NCBI GenBank assembly: GCA_026193755.1
Contig: JAPHUI010000226.1
Span: 1 to 8,410 of the forward strand
Length of the DNA stretch: 8,410 nucleotides
Reading direction: 5' to 3'
Origin: Ignavibacteriaceae bacterium
Lineage (GTDB): Bacteria > Bacteroidota > Ignavibacteria > Ignavibacteriales > Ignavibacteriaceae
A program made the position numbers and the translations under genes. This document shows positions 1-7,116 of this stretch, piece after piece (the stretch's first letter is position 1; every line of letters starts with the position of its first letter). The notes beneath the pieces were generated by a model, which saw only the letters and a program-made list of their open reading frames with translations, was not told the DNA's origin and ran no database searches.

Positions 1-1527
1 AAAATGCCGAAGCTTGTAATTGCCTGTTCAACTATTGCTTCTGAGGGAATGGTTGTTCATACAAAATCTGATAAAGTAATTGCAGCACAAAATGCAGTGA
101 TGGAATTTTTACTAATTAACCATCCACTCGATTGCCCTATTTGTGATGAAGCCGGTGAGTGTAAACTTCAGGATTATGCTTATAAATACAGTGTTGGTGA
201 AAGCAGATTTGTTGAAGAAAAAGTTCACAAGGATAAAAGAGTTTCTCTCGGTCCACGAGTAATGTTTGATGGGGAAAGATGTATATCCTGCTCGAGGTGC
301 ATAAGATTCTGTGATGAAATTGCAAAAGATCCCGAACTTACTTTTATTAAAAGGGGTGACAGAGTTACAATCGTAACTTATCCCGGTGAAGAAATGGACA
401 ATCCTTACTCAATGAATACTATTGATATCTGCCCTGTTGGTGCATTGACGAGCAGAGATTTCAGATTTAAGGCTCGTGTTTGGGATATGTCATCAACAAA
501 TTCTGTTTGCATTGGTTGTTCGCGTGGTTGTAACACAGAAATTTGGGTAAGGAATAATGAAATTTTAAGGTTGACACCACGTCACAATGAAGAAGTTAAC
601 AGCTACTGGATGTGTGATCATGGACGAATTAATACCTTTAAAAACGTTAATGCTGAAACCAGAATTGATTTACCTCAAATTAGAAAAGAAGGAAAATTAG
701 TTGAAATAAATTGGGATGATGCATTTAATGAAGCTGCAGCAAAACTAAAATCATTTACTAAAGATCAGATTGCTGTTATTGGGTCTCCTTATGTTACTTG
801 TGAAGATAATTATTTGGCGGCGAAGTTTGCCCGAACTGTTCTTGGAACAGGAAATATTGATTTTATTCGTCACATTGATCCATCTTTTGCAGATGATATT
901 TTAAGAACTGAAGATATAACTCCAAATTCACTCGGCGCTGAAATAATTGGTGTTAAGCCATCAAAAACCGGACTTGATATAAAAGGAATTCTCAATTCCA
1001 TTAAAGAGAAAAAAATAAAAGCTCTTTACTTAATTGAAGATGATATTGTTGAAGCATTCCCTGAATTTGAAAGTGCAATAGCAGGACTTAATTTATTAAT
1101 TGTGCATGCAACAAATCACAACCGAAGTACAAACTTCGCGGATTTGATTTTCCCTGTTGCGACTTTTGCAGAAAAGAACGGGACTTTTGTAAATGATTCG
1201 GGAATGATCCAAAGAATACGACCAGCGGTCTCTGTTAAGGAATTAGACAGGGCACTGGACGGAATGAGTATGAGCAGGCTTGACAAGTTTGGAACTAAGT
1301 TTGACAGATGGGCTTCTGGTAAAAAAATGGATGCTCGTCCTACCTGGCAAATTTTAGTTTCACTTTTTAAAGTAATGGGTAATAAATTAAAATTTAATAT
1401 GGCTGAAGAAGTATTCGCTGAAATGAGTACATCAATTGAAGCGTTTAAGGGATTAGATTACGATGATGTTGGTGAGCTTGGAGTAAAAATTAAAACAGAA
1501 ATTTCAAATAAAGTAAAAGTGTCCTGA
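1..1527 (+). CDS. nuoG: NADH-quinone oxidoreductase subunit G (NuoG), 5' partial
   Basis: Peripheral-arm iron-sulfur subunit of complex I, carrying electrons from NADH toward quinone. The reading frame is open to base 1, and the ATG at base 4 is an internal Met: NuoG normally has about 60 more residues before PKLVIACST, holding most [2Fe-2S] ligands. Counting that Met as residue 1, C8 would be the last [2Fe-2S] ligand. Next come H40-C44-C47-C53 (His/Cys cluster), C93-C96-C99 with C143 ([4Fe-4S]), and C169-C172-C176 then 27 residues to C204, the spacing of the extra N7 cluster of Escherichia and Thermus enzymes. From about 205 onward is a shortened molybdopterin-oxidoreductase-like domain containing EKNGTFVNDSGMIQ (about 388-401). 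The estimated full length near 570 aa is compact compared with about 780-910 aa in Thermus and E. coli. nuoH begins 2 bases after the stop, so they are co-transcribed. Confidence 0.95.
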   Translation, partial: KMPKLVIACSTIASEGMVVHTKSDKVIAAQNAVMEFLLINHPLDCPICDEAGECKLQDYAYKYSVGESRFVEEKVHKDKRVSLGPRVMFDGERCISCSRCIRFCDEIAKDPELTFIKRGDRVTIVTYPGEEMDNPYSMNTIDICPVGALTSRDFRFKARVWDMSSTNSVCIGCSRGCNTEIWVRNNEILRLTPRHNEEVNSYWMCDHGRINTFKNVNAETRIDLPQIRKEGKLVEINWDDAFNEAAAKLKSFTKDQIAVIGSPYVTCEDNYLAAKFARTVLGTGNIDFIRHIDPSFADDILRTEDITPNSLGAEIIGVKPSKTGLDIKGILNSIKEKKIKALYLIEDDIVEAFPEFESAIAGLNLLIVHATNHNRSTNFADLIFPVATFAEKNGTFVNDSGMIQRIRPAVSVKELDRALDGMSMSRLDKFGTKFDRWASGKKMDARPTWQILVSLFKVMGNKLKFNMAEEVFAEMSTSIEAFKGLDYDDVGELGVKIKTEISNKVKVS

Positions 1528-1529
1528 AA

Positions 1530-2561
1530 ATGAGCATACTTGAAGTTGTAATATTTGCACTAATCAAAGTTGTCATAATCGTAGCTGCAATGCTGGTGAC
1601 AGTTGCCTATCTTGTTTACTTTGAAAGAAAAATAAGTGCATGGGCACAGAACAGAATCGGTCCAAACAGAGTTGGCTGGCATGGGTCACTGCAACCATTC
1701 GCTGATTTATTTAAATTGGTCTTAAAAGAAGATATCGTTCCAGATAAAGCTGATAGAAAAATTCACGCACTTGCACCTATCATCGCATTGCTGGTTGCGT
1801 TATCTACTTATGCAGTAATTCCATTTGGTCCTGATTTAACAATTGGAAGTTATACAATTCCACTTGTAGTTGCCGACGTAAATATTGGAGTGCTTTTTAT
1901 TCTTGCATTAACTTCGCTTGGTGTTTATGCGATAACTTTAGCTGGTTGGTCATCAGGTAGTAAATATTCATTGCTTGGTGGAATTCGTTCTTCAGCTCAA
2001 ATGATTTCTTATGAAGTATCAATGGGATTTTCGGTTGCAGGAGTTCTTCTGCTTGCCGGATCACTCAGACCGGTTGCAATTGTTGAAGCACAATATGGCT
2101 GGATGTGGAATATAATTCTTCAGCCAATTGGATTTATTACTTTTCTTGTTTCTGCATTTGCTGAAACAAACCGTTTACCCTTCGATTTACCCGAAGCTGA
2201 ACCTGAACTTGTCGGTGGATTTCACACTGAATACAGCAGTATGAAATTTGCCGGATTTTTCCTTGCTGAATATGCAAACATGATTATTGCAAGTGCATTT
2301 ATAGTTACACTTTATTTAGGCGGATGGCAAATACCTTACATTGAAAAACTTGGACTTCCATCTGTTATTGAAACTTTACTTTGCCTTGGAGCGTTCTTAT
2401 TTAAGATGGCAGTTTTGCTTTTCTTCTTTATTTGGGTAAGATGGTCGTTTCCTCGCTTCAGATATGACCAGCTTATGAATCTTGGCTGGAAAGTAATGTT
2501 CCCGCTCTCATTAATTAATATAGTGTGGGTAGCAGCTCTGATTATGATATTTGGATTGTAG
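1530..2561 (+). CDS. nuoH: NADH-quinone oxidoreductase subunit H (NuoH)
   Basis: Membrane subunit of complex I (ND1 homologue) that forms the quinone chamber at the junction with the peripheral arm. At 343 aa it has the usual family length. It is strongly hydrophobic with about eight membrane segments. Family-defining motifs are visible: the first loop RKISAWAQNRIGPNRVGW (residues 33-50) with the following LQPFADLFKLVLKED, and the conserved acidic loop ETNRLPFDLPEAEPELVGGF (212-231) continuing into HTEYSSMKFAGFFLAEYANM. The ATG lies 2 bases after the nuoG stop with no clear Shine-Dalgarno sequence, which suggests translational coupling. The product works directly with NuoI, encoded 67 bases downstream. 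Identification is firm from sequence. Confidence 0.97.
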   Translation: MSILEVVIFALIKVVIIVAAMLVTVAYLVYFERKISAWAQNRIGPNRVGWHGSLQPFADLFKLVLKEDIVPDKADRKIHALAPIIALLVALSTYAVIPFGPDLTIGSYTIPLVVADVNIGVLFILALTSLGVYAITLAGWSSGSKYSLLGGIRSSAQMISYEVSMGFSVAGVLLLAGSLRPVAIVEAQYGWMWNIILQPIGFITFLVSAFAETNRLPFDLPEAEPELVGGFHTEYSSMKFAGFFLAEYANMIIASAFIVTLYLGGWQIPYIEKLGLPSVIETLLCLGAFLFKMAVLLFFFIWVRWSFPRFRYDQLMNLGWKVMFPLSLINIVWVAALIMIFGL

Positions 2562-2628
2562 TAATGATTTTGTGTAGAGATGTGCTGGATTTATTTCTAT
2601 TATTAAATTAGAAAATATTATAAAGGAA

Positions 2629-3132
2629 ATGGAAACTAAAACTAAAAGAAGACGAATTAAAGATCTCAATTTCTGGGAAAAAATATATATTCCTGAACTC
2701 ATTAAAGGATTATCTCTTACTCTGCGAACTATGTTTAAACCAAAGTTTACAATGGAATATCCCGAAGTAAAATTTGATCCGCCGGGTTCATATAGAGGCA
2801 GACCCGTATTAGTTCAGGAAGAAAATGGTGTTGAAAGATGCGTTGCTTGCGGATTGTGCTCAAGAGTTTGCCCGGCATTGGCCATTGAAGTCCAGGCTGC
2901 CGAGACAGAGCTAGAAAAAGAGAGATACCCGGAAAAATTTGAAATAAATATGATAAGATGCATTTTCTGCGGCTTTTGTGAAGAAGTGTGCCCGGAAGAA
3001 GCAATTGTAATGAGCAAAGATTATGAGCTCGCTTTTACCAACAGGGAAGAGGCTATTTATGGAAAAGACAAACTTTTAGTCCCCGTCAAAAACCTCCAGG
3101 ACCGTATCGATTTCCTCCGACAATACAAGTAG
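2629..3132 (+). CDS. nuoI: NADH-quinone oxidoreductase subunit I (NuoI)
   Basis: Ferredoxin-like complex I subunit holding clusters N6a and N6b, which pass electrons to N2 next to the quinone site. The 167-aa protein has two CxxCxxCxxxCP motifs: C71, C74, C77, C81 and C111, C114, C117, C121. Each motif's fourth Cys would complete the other cluster, as in 8Fe ferredoxins. The N-terminal helix [21 protein letters not shown] (21-41) and MEYPE are typical of NuoI and support this start. An AAGGA at 2623-2627 lies only 1 base from the ATG, too close to act as a normal ribosome binding site. The 67-base gap after nuoH has no other gene. It is the last nuo gene in the window. Confidence 0.96.
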   Translation: METKTKRRRIKDLNFWEKIYIPELIKGLSLTLRTMFKPKFTMEYPEVKFDPPGSYRGRPVLVQEENGVERCVACGLCSRVCPALAIEVQAAETELEKERYPEKFEINMIRCIFCGFCEEVCPEEAIVMSKDYELAFTNREEAIYGKDKLLVPVKNLQDRIDFLRQYK

Positions 3133-3169
3133 TTGAACTAATCAAATTAATTGCTTTAATTACGATTGT

Positions 3170-4852
3170 ATGTTTAAACCATTAAACATAATGTTTTGTT
3201 TTTTTCTGTTTTTTACTGTTTTTCCTGTAAATGCTGAGGATAACTTCAAAGTTTTTGTGCCGGAATTTATTCCAAAGGATGCCAGCTTTGAAATATCAAT
3301 AATTACTTCAAAAAATTTTCCGGAAGCCGAAAAGCTCGATATTTATTTTTTCCCCGATTTTTCATTAACAATTAACGAGATAGAATTAAGAACTGATAAG
3401 GGCGAATACCAGATATCTTTGAATAGTGAATACTTACAGAACTATTCTGAAATTTCTCAGAAAGTCAGTATTGACTTAACAGATACTTCTATCATTTCTC
3501 CGGAATCATTTTTTGAGATTATTGTTCATTTAAAATCACGGAATGCAAATTCAAACATTCTGAAATTTTACTCCGAATATACTATTAGGAATGAAATACT
3601 CGGTCATTTGAAGATATCGAATGAAAATTTTGATACTGATCGACCCGACCTTTACAGACTCTCGTTTAATTATTTCGAAAAATTCTATACTGCCGAATCT
3701 GCTGCAAGATTTGGTCAGAATTCTTTTTTAAATATTCCATTGGAATATAATTTTGAAGAAGACCTCGCTGCGGAATTCTGGATAAAATTTAAAAACTACA
3801 AATCAACTTTTTTAGAAATTGTAGATTGGGAAACGAACAGAGTTGAATATTATTTATCATTGAATGAAAATCAAATGCTTGCAGTTAATTCCCGGTTGAA
3901 AAATGTTTTTCAATTAAAGCCTTCGTTTATTTCCTCAAACTGCTGGTATCACTTTAGTATTGTTTTTGATAAGAATAAATCACAACTATCTTTTTTATGC
4001 AACGATGAAGAGTTTGCAAAACTTCAAACAAATAATTACTTAGACTTTAATAATTTTTTATTCCACTTTAAGAATAGTAATCCTTCAGGAAATTTCAATA
4101 TTGATCAATTCAGATTAGTAAAAGAAAATGGGTCTTTATCAGGGGTAGTTAAAAACAGAAATTATTCTTCATATTCTGACGATAGTTCCGGTGTGTTTCT
4201 GCAAATTAATTTTTCAGAAACTGAAATTGAAAATTTATTGGGTCAAAAATTAATTACTTACGGAGGAATAAAATTAGTAAAATCGAATGCACCAATTTTC
4301 CCACGAGCTCCGAAAGTTGATATCAAATTGTTAAATAGTTTTTTTGAAGTTGATTGGACAGGCGGCGATTACAAGAATGCAGATTATTATGTGCTGGAAA
4401 GAGCGATTGGCAGCAATAGTTTCGAGCAAGTTAATCGGGAAGAAGCTGATAACTCCGAAGAGAAAAGCTATTCACTCCTAAGTGAAAAACCGAATCAATC
4501 TGAAATATTTTATTTCAGAATTAAACAGGTTAATAAAGACCGCTCAGTAGTTTATTCTGATATTGTTAAAGTTGGGCAGGGTGATATTGAAGATATTATT
4601 TTAGGACAGAATTACCCGAATCCTTTTAATCCGACTACAACTATAAAATTTGAGCTGCTTCAGGATACTAATGTTGAAGTTAAAGTTTTTAATCTTGAAG
4701 GAAAAGAAGTTGCTCTTTTGCATAATGGGTTTCTGAGCCATGGTGTTCATCAATTTGAATTTGATGCAAAAGGATTATCATCAGGGATTTATATTTATCA
4801 GGTTAAAACTCCATTTTCCATCAAATCACATAAAATGATATTTGCAAAATAA
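3170..4852 (+). CDS. Secreted protein with LamG-like region and T9SS C-terminal sorting domain
   Basis: I recognise no specific function in this 560-aa protein. Residues 1-22 form a signal peptide (Lys near the start, a Phe-rich core, likely cleavage after VNA). Residues about 25-140 look like beta-rich extracellular sequence. About 180-320 resembles a LamG/concanavalin A-like fold (FGQNSFLNIP, then LAAEFWIKF, then CWYHFSIVFD, then FNIDQFRLV). About 380-468 looks like a fibronectin III-type module ending in VYSDIVKVGQ. Residues 478-560 are a T9SS type A sorting domain: LGQNYPNPFNPTTTIKF, VKVFNLEGKEV, GVHQFEFDAKGLSSGIYIYQV and a basic end. The protein is therefore expected to cross the inner membrane by Sec and the outer membrane by type IX secretion. 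The TTT-free start ATG has no Shine-Dalgarno; Met8 (base 3191) would shorten the signal peptide. It follows nuoI by 37 bases, but a functional link is not evident. Confidence 0.85.
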   Translation: MFKPLNIMFCFFLFFTVFPVNAEDNFKVFVPEFIPKDASFEISIITSKNFPEAEKLDIYFFPDFSLTINEIELRTDKGEYQISLNSEYLQNYSEISQKVSIDLTDTSIISPESFFEIIVHLKSRNANSNILKFYSEYTIRNEILGHLKISNENFDTDRPDLYRLSFNYFEKFYTAESAARFGQNSFLNIPLEYNFEEDLAAEFWIKFKNYKSTFLEIVDWETNRVEYYLSLNENQMLAVNSRLKNVFQLKPSFISSNCWYHFSIVFDKNKSQLSFLCNDEEFAKLQTNNYLDFNNFLFHFKNSNPSGNFNIDQFRLVKENGSLSGVVKNRNYSSYSDDSSGVFLQINFSETEIENLLGQKLITYGGIKLVKSNAPIFPRAPKVDIKLLNSFFEVDWTGGDYKNADYYVLERAIGSNSFEQVNREEADNSEEKSYSLLSEKPNQSEIFYFRIKQVNKDRSVVYSDIVKVGQGDIEDIILGQNYPNPFNPTTTIKFELLQDTNVEVKVFNLEGKEVALLHNGFLSHGVHQFEFDAKGLSSGIYIYQVKTPFSIKSHKMIFAK

Positions 4853-4902
4853 GGTCCTTAATTAAACCTGATTAATTCGGATAGAAATTAATATCAACTA
4901 AT

Positions 4903-6441
4903 ATGCTTTCAAAAATTCTTTCCAGCGCGACGTACGGAATTGATGCTTACCTTGTTGAAGTAGAAACAAATGTTGAAAAACAGATTCCGGGATTTATAAT
5001 TGTTGGTTTACCTGACAATGCTGTAAAAGAAAGCAGAGAAAGAGTTACTGCGGCAATTAAAAACAGCGGTTTTGAATTTCCTCTAAAAAAAATAACTGTA
5101 AATCTTGCACCAGCCGATATAAAAAAAGAAGGAAGTTCCTTTGATCTGCCGATCGCAATCGGACTGCTTTCGGCTACAGAATTAATTGAATCGGATAAAT
5201 TGACAGATACTGTATTTCTTGGTGAACTCTCGCTCGATGGAACATTGAGACCAATTAAAGGTGCTCTTCCAATAACAGTTGAAGCAAGAAAGAAAGGGAT
5301 TAAGAGAATTATTTTACCTCTAGTATCTTCTGTTGAAGCATCAATTGTAGATGATATTGATGTTTACGGTGTTGAGAAGTTGGCAGAAGTAGTTGACTTT
5401 CTTAATAACACATTAGAATTAAAAAAAGTCAGGTCGGATAAAAGTGAAATTTTTTCAAGAGTAAATAAATACCATCTTGACTTTTCTGATGTTAAAGGTC
5501 AGGAAAATGTGAAACGAGCTCTTGAAGTTGCCGCTGCTGGTGCGCATAATATAATAATGATAGGACCACCAGGTTCAGGAAAAACAATGCTTGCAAAAAG
5601 GTTACCAACCATTCTTCCTCCATTAAATTTTGATGAAGCACTGGAAACAACAAAAATTCATAGTGTAGCAGGAATACTTTCCAGAGATACTGCTCTCATT
5701 ACAGAACGTCCATTTCGAAGTCCGCACCATACTGTTTCGGACGCAGCACTTGTTGGCGGTGGAAGTTTCCCACGACCGGGAGAAGTTTCTTATGCACATC
5801 ACGGAGTTTTGTTCTTAGATGAACTACCTGAATTCAAGAAAAATGTTTTGGAAGTACTAAGGCAGCCGTTGGAAGATTCAAGGGTTACAGTAAGCAGATC
5901 AAAACTATCTTTAGAGTTTCCGGCAAACTTTATGCTTGCCGCTGCTATGAATCCTTGCCCGTGCGGTTACTTTACTGATCCGAATAAAGAATGCACTTGT
6001 ACTCCTCCACTAATTCAAAGATACATGGCAAAAATTTCCGGACCACTTCTCGATAGAATAGATATACATATAGAAGTTCCGGCAGTTAAATACAAAGAAC
6101 TTGCAACCGAATCGCCAGGAGAAAAATCAGAAACTATAAGGAATCGTGTAATTAAAGCAAGAAATATTCAGCTTAATAGATTCAAAGAATTAAAATATAT
6201 TTTTAATAATGGTGATATGGGATCTAAGGAAGTAAGAAAATTTTGCAAATTAGACCAAGCAGGGGAAGAATTGCTGAAAATGGCAATGACAAAGTTAGGG
6301 TTATCTGCAAGGGCTTATGATAGAATTTTGAAAGTTAGCAGGACTATCGCCGATATTGACAATTCTGAGAATATTCTACCACAGCACGTAAGTGAAGCCA
6401 TTCAGTACCGAAGTTTAGACCGCGAATTGTGGAAACATTAG
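4903..6441 (+). CDS. yifB: YifB/ComM family Mg-chelatase-like AAA+ ATPase
   Basis: AAA+ ATPase of the YifB/ComM family. The Vibrio ComM member is a hexameric helicase that promotes branch migration during natural transformation; the role in this organism is inferred by homology only. The 512-aa length matches the family. The N-terminal Lon-S16-like domain spans about 1-175 (YGIDAYLVEVE, GFIIVGLPDNAVKESRERV, LGELSLDGTLRPIKG). The ATPase core has Walker A GPPGSGKT (221-228), RSPHHT (272-277), Walker B VLFLDE (302-307), the Cys-rich NPCPCGY...CTC (C352, C354, C364, C366) and the arginine-bearing SGPLLDRID (379-387). The C-terminal helical domain contains GLSARAYDRILKVSRTIADI (466-485). The start MLSKILSSATYGID aligns with the usual family start although no Shine-Dalgarno is visible. 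Its stop lies 26 bases before the promoter-like -33 element of the tRNA cluster. Confidence 0.95.
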   Translation: MLSKILSSATYGIDAYLVEVETNVEKQIPGFIIVGLPDNAVKESRERVTAAIKNSGFEFPLKKITVNLAPADIKKEGSSFDLPIAIGLLSATELIESDKLTDTVFLGELSLDGTLRPIKGALPITVEARKKGIKRIILPLVSSVEASIVDDIDVYGVEKLAEVVDFLNNTLELKKVRSDKSEIFSRVNKYHLDFSDVKGQENVKRALEVAAAGAHNIIMIGPPGSGKTMLAKRLPTILPPLNFDEALETTKIHSVAGILSRDTALITERPFRSPHHTVSDAALVGGGSFPRPGEVSYAHHGVLFLDELPEFKKNVLEVLRQPLEDSRVTVSRSKLSLEFPANFMLAAAMNPCPCGYFTDPNKECTCTPPLIQRYMAKISGPLLDRIDIHIEVPAVKYKELATESPGEKSETIRNRVIKARNIQLNRFKELKYIFNNGDMGSKEVRKFCKLDQAGEELLKMAMTKLGLSARAYDRILKVSRTIADIDNSENILPQHVSEAIQYRSLDRELWKH

Positions 6442-6467
6442 ACCTCAGATTACCTTTTTACAATAAC

Positions 6468-6498
6468 TTGCATTTTTATCCTTAAAAAAATATATTTG
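6468..6498 (+). promoter_or_regulatory. Probable Bacteroidota-type promoter for the tRNA/rpmG/secE cluster
   Basis: TTG at 6468-6470 is followed after 20 bases by TATATTTG at 6491-6498, an exact match to the -7 consensus TAnnTTTG of the Bacteroidota primary sigma factor, with a matching -33 TTG. The same bases also read as a sigma70-like pair, TTGCAT, 17 bases, TATATT. Transcription would begin near 6503-6506, about 15 bases before tRNA-Tyr. The site lies in the 78-base gap after yifB. The match is seen in the sequence; activity is inferred. Confidence 0.6.
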
Positions 6499-6519
6499 AT
6501 GCTCGGTTTTTGCATAATT

Positions 6520-6603
6520 GGGCGGACGCCGGAGTTGGAGAGCCGGGGCGGACTGTAAATCCGTTGGCGAATGCCTTTGGGGGTTCGAATCCCTCGCCGC
6601 CCA
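6520..6603 (+). tRNA. tRNA-Tyr (anticodon GTA)
   Basis: The sequence folds as a class II tRNA. The acceptor GGGCGGA pairs with GCCGCCC except at the seventh position (A opposite G). The D stem is CCGG/CCGG, the anticodon stem GCGGA/TCCGT holds loop CTGTAAA with GTA at 6555-6557, and a long variable arm has a GGC/GCC stem. The T arm is GGGGG-TTCGAAT-CCCTC. The discriminator is A6603 and CCA is not encoded. Position 8, nearly always U, appears to be C, and C8 may pair with G66 leaving A7 bulged. It is the first gene after the probable promoter at 6468-6498. Confidence 0.93.
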
Positions 6604-6692
6604 CGGAATTTTTAAATAGAGTAAAAATTTTTTTAGCGTAGTCTTCTAATTCTTGATATCACAACTGAATAGATATTTTATTTATTAGCGTT

Positions 6693-6736
6693 AAGGTTAA
6701 TTTAGTTACGCATTATTTTTAAAATCAATTAACCTT
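6693..6736 (+). repeat. 10-bp perfect inverted repeat between tRNA-Tyr and tRNA-Gly
   Basis: AAGGTTAATT (6693-6702) and AATTAACCTT (6727-6736) are perfect reverse complements separated by 24 bases, and the right arm runs into TT. In RNA this could fold as a 10-bp stem in the otherwise gene-free 164-base spacer. The stem is AT-rich and the loop long, so a role as a terminator, attenuator or processing signal is only possible. A second small pairing, GCGT (6688-6691) with ACGC (6708-6711), overlaps the left arm and loop and would compete with it. I see no open reading frame in this spacer. Confidence 0.45.
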
Positions 6737-6767
6737 TTGATTGCTATGTTCTTTTATTTTAGTTAAG

Positions 6768-6841
6768 GCGGGAGTAACTCAGTTGGCTAGAGTCACAGCC
6801 TTCCAAGCTGTTGGTCGCGGGTTCGAGTCCCGTCTCCCGCT
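6768..6841 (+). tRNA. tRNA-Gly (anticodon TCC)
   Basis: A complete cloverleaf is visible. The acceptor is GCGGGAG/CTCCCGC, the D stem ACTC/GAGT, and the anticodon stem ACAGC/GCTGT with loop CTTCCAA gives anticodon TCC at 6802-6804. The T arm is GCGGG-TTCGAGT-CCCGT. The discriminator is T6841 and CCA is not encoded. It lies 164 bases after tRNA-Tyr and 9 bases before tRNA-Thr, the Tyr-Gly-Thr order known from the E. coli tufB operon. Confidence 0.96.
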
Positions 6842-6850
6842 CTACACATT

Positions 6851-6923
6851 GCTGACGTAGCTCAGTTGGTAGAGCACATCCTTGGTAAGGATGAGGTCAC
6901 CGGTTCAATCCCGGTCGTCAGCT
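6851..6923 (+). tRNA. tRNA-Thr (anticodon GGT)
   Basis: A complete cloverleaf is visible. The acceptor is GCTGACG/CGTCAGC, the D stem GCTC/GAGC, and the anticodon stem CATCC/GGATG with loop TTGGTAA gives anticodon GGT at 6884-6886. The T arm is ACCGG-TTCAATC-CCGGT. The discriminator is T6923 and CCA is not encoded. In many bacteria tuf follows directly; here rpmG starts 27 bases downstream. Confidence 0.97.
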
Positions 6924-6939
6924 CAAAGAAAAATATTTT

Positions 6940-6944
6940 AGGAG
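6940..6944 (+). promoter_or_regulatory. Shine-Dalgarno of rpmG
   Basis: AGGAG lies 6 bases before the rpmG ATG. It is the strongest ribosome binding site in the window and fixes the start of this short gene. Confidence 0.8.
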
Positions 6945-6950
6945 TAGGTA

Positions 6951-7115
6951 ATGGCAAAGAGTAATATAAGACAAATAATAACATTGGAAAGCACAGCTGG
7001 TACAGGGTACAGATATACCACTACAAAAAATAAAAGAACTCATCCTAGCAGAGTTGAATATAAAAAGTACGATCCCGTTGCTCGCAAGCATGTAATATTT
7101 AAAGAAACTAAATAA
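6951..7115 (+). CDS. rpmG: 50S ribosomal protein L33 (bL33), cysteine-free form
   Basis: This 54-codon gene encodes bL33, a small protein of the large ribosomal subunit near the E site. The translation begins [20 protein letters not shown] and continues [20 protein letters not shown], then [14 protein letters not shown], matching the family core Y-TTKNKR-P-RLE-KKYDP---KH--FKE. No cysteine is present, so this is the zinc-independent (C-minus) type lacking the four-Cys ribbon. The start follows AGGAG with a 6-base spacer. The gene sits between tRNA-Thr and tRNA-Trp, with its TAA ending a single base before the tRNA-Trp acceptor, so all are very probably in one transcript and RNase P cutting would trim the message just after the stop. 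Confidence 0.95.
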   Translation: MAKSNIRQIITLESTAGTGYRYTTTKNKRTHPSRVEYKKYDPVARKHVIFKETK

Positions 7116-7116
7116 T

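Noticed and set aside
4..6. ATG at base 4 as the true start of nuoG
   Set aside because: The frame is open upstream and the protein would lack the first [2Fe-2S] ligands that all NuoG proteins have; PKLVIACST is an internal motif.
137..325. Minus-strand open frame inside nuoG
   Set aside because: It lies opposite the conserved iron-sulfur motifs of nuoG, and its translation resembles no protein family.
2511..2702. Minus-strand open frame across the nuoH-nuoI gap
   Set aside because: It overlaps the ends of both genes, has no recognisable motif and no start context.
2747..3017. Two overlapping minus-strand open frames inside nuoI
   Set aside because: They are antisense to the two ferredoxin motifs and are explained by the base composition of nuoI.
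4860..4877. AATTAA/TTAATT inverted repeat between the secreted protein gene and yifB, as a terminator
   Set aside because: The stem is only six A-T pairs with no T-run after it, which is expected by chance in AT-rich DNA.
6737..6765. TTGATT-17-TAGTTA as a promoter for tRNA-Gly
   Set aside because: Transcription would start inside the tRNA (near 6772), so it could not make a complete tRNA-Gly; the TAnnTTTG consensus is also not met.
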